From NCBI GenBank assembly GCA_019118545.1, contig DWYT01000072.1, positions 1 to 32,593 on the forward strand: 32,593 bases of DNA, written 5' to 3'. The notes beneath the pieces are model-generated. The model was not told where the DNA came from. It searched no databases and worked only from the letters and a program-made list of their open reading frames with translations. Position 1 is the stretch's first letter, and each line of letters opens with the position of its first letter. The stretch comes from Candidatus Mediterraneibacter merdavium. Its GTDB lineage: Bacteria; Bacillota; Clostridia; Lachnospirales; Lachnospiraceae. Positions 15,805 through 23,542 of the stretch are shown here, in pieces. The position numbers and the translations under genes were made by a program.

Positions 15805-16867
15805 GAAATATATTCTCGAGCATATAGAAAAATATCCTGAGATGGAGATCGCCGACGTTGTAAAACTCATCTATCAGAGTGAGTTTGGCGGAGGGCATAT
15901 GATAAAGAACCCCAAGGCGAGTCTGGAGCGGCTGACAAGGGAATGTCAGGAGGCAGATGTGGATGCTTTGCAAGAATATCCTCTCTGCTGGGAAAAGATT
16001 GGAAACCATATGGGAAGGCTGTTCCTTAAGGGGATTGAACGCCATCTTAAGCTGGGTACAGTGAACCGGTTTTTTGTAAACACAGCGCAGAAGGTGACTT
16101 CCAGTGTGTCGGCTTTTGAGGAAAAATTAAGTGAGCTCCAACGGATGTGCCGGGAAGGGACAGTTCCTTTTGACTGTGAACAGTTAGATGAGTGGCTGCG
16201 GGTATACAGGGAGAGGGGATATCCGTTGTTTGGCCATTCCGAATCATTCAGGCGGCATTATCACCCTTCCTACCGGGTCGTAAGCGGGGATTATCTGGAA
16301 TATATTGAGCTTTTCTCTGTGATAGACAGAAGCTTTGAGGCAGAGGAACAACTGATAATTGCCATAGACGGGCGGTGCGGCAGCGGAAAAAGCTGGCTTG
16401 CCCGCCTTCTCTCAGGTGTATATCCGTGCAGTGTCGTCCATATGGATGATTTCTTTCTTCGTCCGGAGCAGAGGACGGAGGAAAGGCTAAAGGAGATTGG
16501 GGGCAATGTGGATCGGGAGAGATTTCTTGAGGAGGTGGCCCGGCCGCTTATGAATGGAAGGAAAAGCTTCGAATATCAGCGCTATGACTGTGTCAGGCAG
16601 AAGCTTACAGACAGCGTGAAGGTTCAGAGGAAGAAGCTTTTGGTTGTAGAAGGTACATATAGCTGCCATCCATTGTTTTCTCATCTGTATGACCTGAAGA
16701 TATTTTTAAATATAGAGAGCGGGGCACAGCGGGAGCGGATACTTAAGAGAAATGGAGACTATATGCTCCGGCGATTTATCAGTGAATGGATTCCAAAGGA
16801 GGAGGAATATTTTCAGACCTTTGGGATAAGGGAAGACTGCGATATTATTTTTGAAGAGACGACATGA
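15797..16867 (+). CDS. P-loop kinase of the uridine kinase type with a long N-terminal domain
   Basis: A 356-residue protein. Residues of about 187-350 are a P-loop kinase: Walker A GRCGSGKS at 192-199, the MDDFF motif with Asp217/Asp218 resembling uridine kinase and phosphoribulokinase, then GNVDRERFLEEV and a lid region with QRERILKR. Residues 1 to about 180 (containing EFGGGHMI near 30-37 and HPSYRVV near 155) match no fold I can name. The gene overlaps the ECF S component by 8 bases, so translation is probably coupled. The phosphate acceptor is likely the compound imported by that transporter: a nucleoside, vitamin or precursor. The stop codon lies within the left arm of a hairpin. Confidence 0.72.
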   Translation: MIEKYILEHIEKYPEMEIADVVKLIYQSEFGGGHMIKNPKASLERLTRECQEADVDALQEYPLCWEKIGNHMGRLFLKGIERHLKLGTVNRFFVNTAQKVTSSVSAFEEKLSELQRMCREGTVPFDCEQLDEWLRVYRERGYPLFGHSESFRRHYHPSYRVVSGDYLEYIELFSVIDRSFEAEEQLIIAIDGRCGSGKSWLARLLSGVYPCSVVHMDDFFLRPEQRTEERLKEIGGNVDRERFLEEVARPLMNGRKSFEYQRYDCVRQKLTDSVKVQRKKLLVVEGTYSCHPLFSHLYDLKIFLNIESGAQRERILKRNGDYMLRRFISEWIPKEEEYFQTFGIREDCDIIFEETT

Positions 16868-16907
16868 AATGGAACCGGTTTTCTGTAAGGAAGCCGGTTC
16901 CATTTCA
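16865..16907. terminator. Hairpin between convergent genes, probable bidirectional terminator
   Basis: TGAAATGGAACCGG (16865-16878) pairs perfectly with CCGGTTCCATTTCA (16894-16907), loop 15 bases. It separates the convergent kinase and LacI-type regulator genes. Neither strand has a long T-run directly after the stem. Confidence 0.6.
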
Positions 16908-16952
16908 TATCGTCCCTTTAAAAAGCGGATTTAAGCTCTGGCTGCTGAGCTG

Positions 16953-17981
16953 TTACGGCAGTCTTCTTGGCTCGGCACAGCTTTCCCGCATTGCCAGTGA
17001 GAAGGGGAGTGAAATCTTCATCGGAATACGGTGTCCTCCCTCGATGCGGTCTATGAGTATCTTCGCGGCGGTCTGCCCCAGCTCCGCGATCGGTATGTGG
17101 ATCGTGCTGAGCATGGGCGTGAGATAGGAAGATACGTCGATGTCGTCGATGCTGATGAGCGAGACGTCTTTGGGAATCCGGAGTTTCTTTTCCTGAAGGG
17201 CGCGCATCACGCCTATGGCAGTCATGTCGTTTGAGGCAAATACTGCGGTGAAATCAGAGGTTTTCTCCAAGAGTCTGACAGCGCCGTTGTATCCGCCTTC
17301 GGTCGACATGGGCGTATTGATGATAAGCTCTTTTCGCAGTGGAAAGTGATGGCCGGAAAGTGTGGCGCAGTATCCTTCATAGCGGTTCTCGTTTTTCGTC
17401 TCCCCTATGTACGCAATATTCGTATGCCCCATATCGATCAGTTTTTCCATGACTGATACAGCAGCCTGATATCCGTCGCATATCACCTGATCATACTTGG
17501 CGTTGAGCATATTCAGGCCGCTGTAAACAACGTTGTTGAAATATTTCTTTAGAAAACTGAGCATCTGGCGGTCACAGCGCCCAAGCACTGCCGCTCCGTC
17601 GACGGGCGTGTCTGTAATGAGGCGGAAGGTGGAGGGGTTGTCGATGTCGAGAAAAGTCATGATATGCTTTACGATGTAATTGTGCTTGAAAGCCTCCTCC
17701 TCAACGCCTCTTGCCAATGCGGAGAAAAACAGATCTTTCATGGGTTCCTCGCTGCGGGCAAAAATACAGGCGATGGAACGGGTCGCCTTGTGGGTTGCCG
17801 GGATGCTGCCGGCCTTTAAGTCGCGCGCGGCAGTATTCGGAGAATATCCCGTTTTGCGGACGATTTCCCAGATCTTGTCCTGTACCTCCCTGCTGGCTGC
17901 GGAAGCTCCTTTCTGGTTGATTACTCTTGAAACGGTTGATATAGAAACACCGGCCTCTTTTGCAATATCCTTTAATGTCAT
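16953..17981 (-). CDS. LacI/GalR-family transcriptional regulator
   Basis: A 342-residue repressor-type protein. Residues 2-22 are the LacI helix-turn-helix (TLKDIAKEAGVSISTVSRVIN), followed by the hinge helix region (TGYSPNTAARDLKAG) and a periplasmic-binding-protein-like effector domain (AVFASNDMTAIGVMRALQEKKLRIPKDVSLISIDD). Its start has AGGAGG on the minus strand. It is divergent from the PFK-like operon and convergent with the kinase gene. CG-centred sites with a common CGTTTGCG half lie upstream of three surrounding transcription units and are plausible targets; one is about 100 bases upstream of its own start, so autoregulation is possible. The effector is unknown. Confidence 0.92.
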   Translation of the reverse strand: MTLKDIAKEAGVSISTVSRVINQKGASAASREVQDKIWEIVRKTGYSPNTAARDLKAGSIPATHKATRSIACIFARSEEPMKDLFFSALARGVEEEAFKHNYIVKHIMTFLDIDNPSTFRLITDTPVDGAAVLGRCDRQMLSFLKKYFNNVVYSGLNMLNAKYDQVICDGYQAAVSVMEKLIDMGHTNIAYIGETKNENRYEGYCATLSGHHFPLRKELIINTPMSTEGGYNGAVRLLEKTSDFTAVFASNDMTAIGVMRALQEKKLRIPKDVSLISIDDIDVSSYLTPMLSTIHIPIAELGQTAAKILIDRIEGGHRIPMKISLPFSLAMRESCAEPRRLP

Positions 17982-18082
17982 GACATCCTCCTCTTTTGCT
18001 CCTGTGATGCTCTTTTTCGAAAGTTCCCCTATGTCTTTTTTTATTATAAAGTGGATGTGAGAAAATTACCAGACGGTATTGC

Positions 18083-18135
18083 TGAAAACGTTTGCGTAAA
18101 TTGTGAAATCCTTTTACCTGCTTCTGTGTTATGAT
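18083..18135 (+). promoter_or_regulatory. Operator-like site and extended -10 promoter of the PFK-like operon
   Basis: TGAAAACGTTTGCG (18083-18096) contains the palindrome AAACGTTT and resembles a LacI-family or cre site; its 3' part CGTTTGCGTAAAT (18089-18101) recurs exactly before the ABC transporter genes. TGTTATGAT (18127-18135) is an extended -10 (TGn plus TATGAT) 36 bases before the start codon. Confidence 0.5.
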
Positions 18136-18170
18136 GAAAAAAATAAAAGGAGTAAAAGGAGGTGTAGCTG

Positions 18171-19355
18171 ATGAAAGGAAATGTTCTGGTCATCCACGGC
18201 GGAGGCCCGACACCTGTGATCAATGCTTCTCTGTACGGCGTTTTGGAAGAAGCCAAGGAAAACGGAAATATAGAGAAGGTATACGGGGCACTCGGCGGGA
18301 CGCAGGGGGTTCTCAATGAGGACTTCGTGGATCTTATGAAGATACCGGAAGAAGAGAAGGAGAGGCTGCTTTTTACACCGGCATCCGTTATCGGATCTTC
18401 CCGCTTTGCGCTCGAGGAAGAGGATTACGAAAAAATGCCCGCTATTTTCAGAAAATATGGGATACGCTTCGTACTTCTTAACGGCGGGAACGGTACGATG
18501 GATACATGCGGAAAGATCAGCAGGGTATGCGGTCAGGATATAAAAGTCGTCGGGATACCTAAGACGATCGACAATGATATCGCAGTGACAGATCATACGC
18601 CGGGGTATGGCAGCGCGGCAAGGTATCTGGCGGGAACAGTAAAAGAAGTGTCGGAGGATGTAAGATCCCTACCGATCCATGTGTGCGTCATCGAAGCCAT
18701 GGGGCGAAATGCGGGATGGCTTACAGCCGCGTCTGTGCTGGCAAGAAAAGATAAAGGAGACGCCCCCCATCTGATCTATCTTCCTGAGAGGCCCTTTGAC
18801 GAGGAAGAATTTTTAGAAGATGTCAGGGAAGTGTACGACCGCCTTGGGTACGCGGTGGTAGTAGCCAGTGAGGGCCTTAAAAATAAGGACGGGGAGCCGA
18901 TTGTGGAGCCGGTATTTAAGACGGAGCGGGCGGTGTACTACGGAGATGTGGGTTCGTATCTGGCGACACTGGTCATCCGCAGGCTGGGTATCAAGGCGAG
19001 GAGTGAAAAACCCGGAATCTGCGGGAGAGCGTCGATCCCATGGCAGTCAGAGACTGACCGCAGGGAAGCGATACTGGCCGGAAGGGAAGCACTCAGAGCC
19101 GCTTTGGAGGGAGAAAGCGGCGTCATGATCGGATTTAAGCGCGTGGGTACAGAGGACGGCGGATATGAGACGGCCACATTCCGTGTCCCCATCGAAGAGG
19201 TCATGATGTACGAAAAGAAGCTTCCGGAAACTTACATAAACGACAGAGGCAACGACATCACAGATGAGTTTGCAAAATGGTGCCGGCCCCTTATCGGCGG
19301 GGAGCTTCCCCAATATATCTGTCTGAAGGATTATGAAAAGGAGGAAAAAAGATGA
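18171..19355 (+). CDS. 6-phosphofructokinase-family sugar phosphate kinase
   Basis: A 394-residue PfkA-superfamily kinase that would phosphorylate a ketose 6-phosphate at C1. Substrate motifs are conserved: PKTIDND at 130-136, TPGYGSA at 143-149 and MGRNAGWL near 181-188. The phosphoryl-donor loop reads GGNGT at 105-109, where ATP enzymes have GGDGS and many PPi enzymes GGND or GGDD. Thus it has Asn107 in place of the metal-binding Asp, Gly108 as in ATP-dependent enzymes, and Lys131 as in PPi-dependent ones. Donor and sugar specificity are open (fructose 6-phosphate, tagatose 6-phosphate or other). It is first in an operon and overlaps the TIM-like gene by 4 bases. Start supported by AAGGAGGTG. 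Operator and promoter lie at 18083-18135. Confidence 0.85.
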   Translation: MKGNVLVIHGGGPTPVINASLYGVLEEAKENGNIEKVYGALGGTQGVLNEDFVDLMKIPEEEKERLLFTPASVIGSSRFALEEEDYEKMPAIFRKYGIRFVLLNGGNGTMDTCGKISRVCGQDIKVVGIPKTIDNDIAVTDHTPGYGSAARYLAGTVKEVSEDVRSLPIHVCVIEAMGRNAGWLTAASVLARKDKGDAPHLIYLPERPFDEEEFLEDVREVYDRLGYAVVVASEGLKNKDGEPIVEPVFKTERAVYYGDVGSYLATLVIRRLGIKARSEKPGICGRASIPWQSETDRREAILAGREALRAALEGESGVMIGFKRVGTEDGGYETATFRVPIEEVMMYEKKLPETYINDRGNDITDEFAKWCRPLIGGELPQYICLKDYEKEEKR

Positions 19356-20209
19356 AACACATCTGCCTGAATCTAAAGCGTTTTGATGTGCCCGCAGAAT
19401 TCGGCGGCGTGAACCGGATCGCGTCCCCCGGAGCATGGAGCGGCTATATCATCGGACATACTCAGGAGGAGTTAAAGCGTTACGAAAAAGAAAAAGTGAG
19501 ATTTTCTATGTATTTCCCTGAGGCTCATATCTTAGGGGCCGTCTCCGCAAGGGCGGAGGACTGTCTTGTGCGGGTCGGGTGTCAGGGCGTGTTCAGGGAG
19601 AACACGGCTCCGGGCGGAAATTTCGGCGCGTTTACGACAAACTGCCCGGCAAGTTCAGCGAGAGCACTCGGATGCGAGACGGCGATCATCGGGCACTGCG
19701 AGGAGCGGAAAGATAAGGGAGAGCTGATCGCCATGGGAGGACAGGCTGCCCCGGACACGGTGGACCGCATACTGAACAGTGAGATGCGCCTTGCCATAGA
19801 GAGTGGAATGGATGTCCTGTACTGCATCGGTGAGAAGGCGGAAGAACAGGAGAACTGGAAGGAAGTTCTGAAACGTCAGCTTGATACCGGACTGGACGGT
19901 CTTGATAAAAGCCGTGTGGTAGTGGCTTATGAACCGGTCTGGGCCATAGGGCCGGGGAAAATCCCGCCGGATGGGGAATATATCAGAAAGATAGCGGATT
20001 ATGTAAAAGAAGTGACCGGAGGCATTGATGTGATCTACGGAGGCGGACTGAAAGCGGAGAACGCGGCCATGCTTGCGTCTGTTCCGGAGATCGACGGCGG
20101 CCTGATCGCCCTGACCAGATTCACGGGGGAGATTGGGTTCTATCCGGACGAGTATCTGGATATTATACGGATTTATATGGAAAACTGCGATAAACAGGGC
20201 AAAGCTTAA
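19352..20209 (+). CDS. Divergent triosephosphate isomerase homolog
   Basis: A TIM-barrel isomerase of 285 residues (usual TIM about 250). The catalytic set is kept: Asn7 and Lys9 (in LNLKRF where TIM has NWK), His115 in IGHCEER (usual IGHSERR), Glu194 in AYEPVWAIG, and phosphate-loop YGGGL at 229-233 (usual YGGSV). The region around residues 80-105 (GVFRENTAPGGNFGAFTTN) differs from typical TIM, and the flexible loop reads AIGPGKIPP. It likely interconverts DHAP and glyceraldehyde 3-phosphate or a related triose/tetrose phosphate. It overlaps the kinase gene (ATGA) and precedes the LarA homolog by 23 bases. It is probably a pathway-specific paralog. Confidence 0.82.
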   Translation: MKHICLNLKRFDVPAEFGGVNRIASPGAWSGYIIGHTQEELKRYEKEKVRFSMYFPEAHILGAVSARAEDCLVRVGCQGVFRENTAPGGNFGAFTTNCPASSARALGCETAIIGHCEERKDKGELIAMGGQAAPDTVDRILNSEMRLAIESGMDVLYCIGEKAEEQENWKEVLKRQLDTGLDGLDKSRVVVAYEPVWAIGPGKIPPDGEYIRKIADYVKEVTGGIDVIYGGGLKAENAAMLASVPEIDGGLIALTRFTGEIGFYPDEYLDIIRIYMENCDKQGKA

Positions 20210-20232
20210 AAAGGCGGAAAGGAAGATGAAAG

Positions 20233-21720
20233 ATGAAACTGGATTTTGAATACGGACATGGAACAATAAGCGCGAATCTGCCGGACAATACGGATGTTTT
20301 TATCCCGGGAGTCACTGTTCCTGATCCGCCGTGCATTCCGGAGGAGAAGCTGGAAGCGGCTACACTGGAGTCAATACGCAATCCCATAGGCATGGAACCG
20401 CTCTCTGCTCTGGCAAAAAAAGGATCAAAGGTGACGATTGTATTCCCGGACAGGGTAAAAGGCGGGGAACAACCCACGTCCCACAGGAAAATATCGATCA
20501 GGCTTATCTTAAAAGAACTGTATGCCGCCGGAGTGGAGAAGAAAGACATCCTTCTTATCTGCTCCAACGGTCTGCACAGGAAGAATACGGAGCAGGAGAT
20601 CCGCAATGTCCTCGGGGAAGAACTGTTCCATGAGTTCTGGTACACCCACCAGATCATCAACCATGACAGCGAAGACTATGACCATCTGGTAGACCTCGGC
20701 GTGACAGACAGAGGAGACCCGGTGATCATGAACAAATATGTTTATGACAGTGATGTGGCCATCCTGATCGGACATACGCAGGGCAATCCATATGGAGGGT
20801 ATTCCGGAGGATATAAGCACTGCGCGACCGGGATCACACACTGGAGATCCATAGCGTCCCACCATGTTCCGGAAGTCATGCACAGAAAAGACTTTACCCC
20901 GGTCAGCGGGAAGTCGCTTATGCGGACAAAATTTGACGAGATCGGAATGTATATGGAAAAGTGCATGGGAAAGAAATTTTTCTGCTGCGACGCCGTTCTG
21001 GATACAAAGTCCCGCCAGATCGAGATCAACAGCGGGTATGCCGCAGAAATGCAACCCCGTTCATGGAGAATGGCGGATAAAAGGACATATGTGCCTTGGG
21101 CAAAGCAGAAATATGACGTCATGGTGTTCGGTATGCCCCAGTTTTTCCATTATGGGGACGGTATGGGAACGAACCCGATCATGCTCATGCAGGCGCTGTC
21201 CGCACAGGTAATCCGCCATAAGCGGATTATGAAGGACAACTGCGTCATTATCTGCGCATCCACTTGCAACGGCTATTTCCATGATGAGCTGTGGCCGTAT
21301 CTGCGCGAGTGCTATGAGATGTTCCAGAAAGACGGCATGAATGTCCTGACGGACATGAACCGTTACGGAGAGTATTTTGCGACCAATGAAGAGTATATCC
21401 GCAAGTACCGCTACTGCAATGCCTTCCACCCGTTCCACGGCTTTTCCATGATGAGCTGCGGGCAGATTGCGGAGATGAATACTTCCGCCATCTATATCTG
21501 CGGAGCGGAGCAACCCGGCTATGCAAGGGGGATGGGCCTAAAGACGAGGGCCACCATCGAGGAAGCGCTGGAAGACGCAAAGAAGAAATATGTGGGAGAG
21601 AACCCGGCGATCCTTGCCCTGCCGCATACATTTAAACTGAGCGCGGTTCATCTGATGATGGAAGACGAAGTATACGGAAACGAGGACGAGTACACACATA
21701 TGGTCTGCCACCATATGTAG
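20233..21720 (+). CDS. LarA-family nickel-dependent 2-hydroxyacid racemase/epimerase
   Basis: A homolog of lactate racemase LarA (DUF2088), 495 residues against about 425 in LarA. Family landmarks are FPDRVKG (71-77), the nucleotide-pocket motif GLHR (113-116) and GGYSGGYKH (188-196), in which Lys195 is the expected covalent anchor of the nickel-pincer nucleotide cofactor, then ITHWRSIASHH with candidate catalytic His210/His211. The family includes racemases and epimerases of lactate, malate, short 2-hydroxyacids and sugar acids. It is the last gene of the PFK-TIM operon, so a sugar acid or phosphorylated hydroxyacid is a reasonable guess, not shown. Cofactor-making genes larB, larC and larE are not in the window. 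A terminator follows directly. Confidence 0.82.
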   Translation: MKLDFEYGHGTISANLPDNTDVFIPGVTVPDPPCIPEEKLEAATLESIRNPIGMEPLSALAKKGSKVTIVFPDRVKGGEQPTSHRKISIRLILKELYAAGVEKKDILLICSNGLHRKNTEQEIRNVLGEELFHEFWYTHQIINHDSEDYDHLVDLGVTDRGDPVIMNKYVYDSDVAILIGHTQGNPYGGYSGGYKHCATGITHWRSIASHHVPEVMHRKDFTPVSGKSLMRTKFDEIGMYMEKCMGKKFFCCDAVLDTKSRQIEINSGYAAEMQPRSWRMADKRTYVPWAKQKYDVMVFGMPQFFHYGDGMGTNPIMLMQALSAQVIRHKRIMKDNCVIICASTCNGYFHDELWPYLRECYEMFQKDGMNVLTDMNRYGEYFATNEEYIRKYRYCNAFHPFHGFSMMSCGQIAEMNTSAIYICGAEQPGYARGMGLKTRATIEEALEDAKKKYVGENPAILALPHTFKLSAVHLMMEDEVYGNEDEYTHMVCHHM

Positions 21721-21727
21721 ATTTGTT

Positions 21728-21777
21728 AAAAAGAGCTGATATGCCGCAAGATAATGAGCTGTCAGTTCTTTTTGTTT
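21728..21777 (+). terminator. Intrinsic terminator after the LarA homolog
   Basis: AAAAAGAGCTGA (21728-21739) pairs with TCAGTTCTTTTT (21762-21773), with one G-U pair in 12, and is followed by GTTT. Confidence 0.75.
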
Positions 21778-21800
21778 ATAAAACGCCTCTGTGAAATGTG

Positions 21801-21853
21801 TGCAATCGTTTGCGTAAATCAAGGTGGAAACATTGGTGCAATATGTATATAAT
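21801..21853 (+). promoter_or_regulatory. Operator-like site and promoter of the ABC transporter operon
   Basis: TGCAATCGTTTGCG (21801-21814) is CG-centred, and CGTTTGCGTAAAT (21807-21819) is identical to the stretch before the PFK-like gene. It abuts a promoter-like TGGAAA (21825-21830), 17-base spacer and TATAAT (21848-21853). Position just upstream of the -35 could suit either repression or activation. Confidence 0.55.
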
Positions 21854-21912
21854 GAGGGTAGGAGCAAAGAAAAAAGTGGTGAAATTTGAAAAACTAAAAG
21901 AGGAAGGAGGAG

Positions 21913-22719
21913 ATGTGTTTGTACAAAAATAACAATGGTAACTCTAAGAAAAAAGCGGGGTTAGACAGAATACCGGGGTGGGCATGGGTGCTCCTTTCCC
22001 TCGCGGCAGCCATCATCCTGTGGTATATCCTGTCGATCAATCCGCGGACATCCAGAAGTTTTCCATTCATACCGGAAATGATTGAATCGACGAAAAAAAT
22101 GATTGACAACGGGGCTCTCTTTGAAGATTTCCAAAGCTCTATGATCTCGGTGGGAGCGGGATTCGCACTCGGATTCGTAACGGCAGTCCCGGTGGCGTTC
22201 CTGATGGCGTGGTACATACCGGTCAGAGGGATTATTGAACCGTGGATACAGTTTATCCGAAACATTCCGCCGCTGGCATACGTTCCGCTCGTGGTAATCA
22301 CGGCGGGCGTCGGACGCAAGCCTCAGATCATCGTTATCTGGATCGCGACGTTTCTGATCATGGCGGTCACGATCTATCAGGGCGTCAGGAATATTGACAA
22401 TACGCTTGTAAAAGCGGCAAGGGTTCTGGGAGCAAAGGATAAAGACATTTTTGTGAAGGTTATTTTCCCCGCGACTACGCCGTTTATCCTGACAGCGGTC
22501 AGACTTGGCGTTTCTGTAGCTCTGACAACCCTGATCGCAGCGGAATCGACCGGAGCATACGCCGGTCTTGGTATGAGAATCCGTTCGTTATCAAACAGCT
22601 ATGATACAGCGGCCATGCTGTTCTATATCATTATCATCGGCATTATCGGACTGATCATGGAAAAAGCGATCAAATTTATGGAAAAGAGGCTGACAGGATG
22701 GCAGGAAAAGAGAGAGTAA
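21913..22719 (+). CDS. ABC transporter permease (TauC/SsuC type)
   Basis: Inner-membrane permease of 268 residues with about six helices. The conserved cytoplasmic EAA loop is seen as AARVLGAKDKDIFVKVIFPATTPFI, which docks on the ATPase. Family relatives import sulfonates, nitrate, bicarbonate or thiamine-pyrimidine precursors. GGAGG lies only two bases before the ATG at 21913, so the in-frame TTG at 21919 (spacing eight) may be the real start. The first gene of a permease-ATPase-binding protein operon, it overlaps the ATPase gene by 22 bases. A promoter and an operator-like site precede it. Confidence 0.88.
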   Translation: MCLYKNNNGNSKKKAGLDRIPGWAWVLLSLAAAIILWYILSINPRTSRSFPFIPEMIESTKKMIDNGALFEDFQSSMISVGAGFALGFVTAVPVAFLMAWYIPVRGIIEPWIQFIRNIPPLAYVPLVVITAGVGRKPQIIVIWIATFLIMAVTIYQGVRNIDNTLVKAARVLGAKDKDIFVKVIFPATTPFILTAVRLGVSVALTTLIAAESTGAYAGLGMRIRSLSNSYDTAAMLFYIIIIGIIGLIMEKAIKFMEKRLTGWQEKRE

Positions 22720-23489
22720 CAAAAGTAAAGATCGAGAATGTCAAAAAGGTCTGGAATACGAGAAACGGGCAGATCGTTGCATTAAACGGTGTGAATCTCG
22801 ATATTATGGAAAATGAATTTATCTGTGTCGTAGGGCCGTCAGGATGCGGAAAGTCCACGCTTTTAAATATCATTGCCGGACTGGAGGAGCCGACAGAGGG
22901 CGCGGCGTACATAGATGATAAGAAAATCACATCCACAGGAGTGGAAAGGGGCGTTGTCTTCCAGCAGTACGCGCTCTTCCCGTGGCTGACAGTCCTCAAA
23001 AACGTCATGTTCGGATTGAAGCTTCAGGGAAAGAAGAACGACGAGGCAAAAGAGATCGCCATGAAATACATAAAGATGGTACAGCTTGAAGAATTTGTAA
23101 ATCATTATCCGAAAGAGCTGTCCGGCGGTATGAAACAGCGCGTGGCGATCGCGAGGGCATATGCGGTCAATCCGGAGGTGCTTTTGATGGACGAACCTTT
23201 CGGTGCCCTTGACGCACAGACAAGGACTCAGCTCCAGACAGAGCTTCTGGAGACGTGGGAAAAGGAGCAGAAGACCTGTTTCTTCATCACGCACGACGTG
23301 GACGAGTCGATCATACTTGCCCAGAAGGTTGTAATCATGAGCGCAAGGCCGGGGCGCATCAAAGAGATCGTGGATATTGACATTCCATATCCGAGGACTC
23401 AGGAGACGAAGATGAGTCCGAGATTTCTGGAGCTGAAAAATCATATCTGGAGTCAGGTATATCAGGAATACCTTGAGGTCAGAAAATAG
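22698..23489 (+). CDS. ABC transporter ATP-binding protein (TauB/SsuB type)
   Basis: The ATPase of the transporter, 263 residues. All nucleotide-binding elements are intact: Walker A GPSGCGKST, Q-loop in VFQQYALFPWLTV, signature LSGGMKQR, Walker B VLLMDEP, D-loop GALDAQTR and the switch histidine in FITHDVDE. The C-terminus SARPGRIKEIVDIDIPYPR is typical of the nitrate/sulfonate/taurine subfamily. It begins inside the permease gene and is followed 53 bases later by the binding protein. Confidence 0.92.
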   Translation: MAGKERVTKVKIENVKKVWNTRNGQIVALNGVNLDIMENEFICVVGPSGCGKSTLLNIIAGLEEPTEGAAYIDDKKITSTGVERGVVFQQYALFPWLTVLKNVMFGLKLQGKKNDEAKEIAMKYIKMVQLEEFVNHYPKELSGGMKQRVAIARAYAVNPEVLLMDEPFGALDAQTRTQLQTELLETWEKEQKTCFFITHDVDESIILAQKVVIMSARPGRIKEIVDIDIPYPRTQETKMSPRFLELKNHIWSQVYQEYLEVRK

Positions 23490-23542
23490 GGGAAAGCTGC
23501 TCAGACATGAGTAGAAATAAAAATTTAAGGAGGAAAACTATT

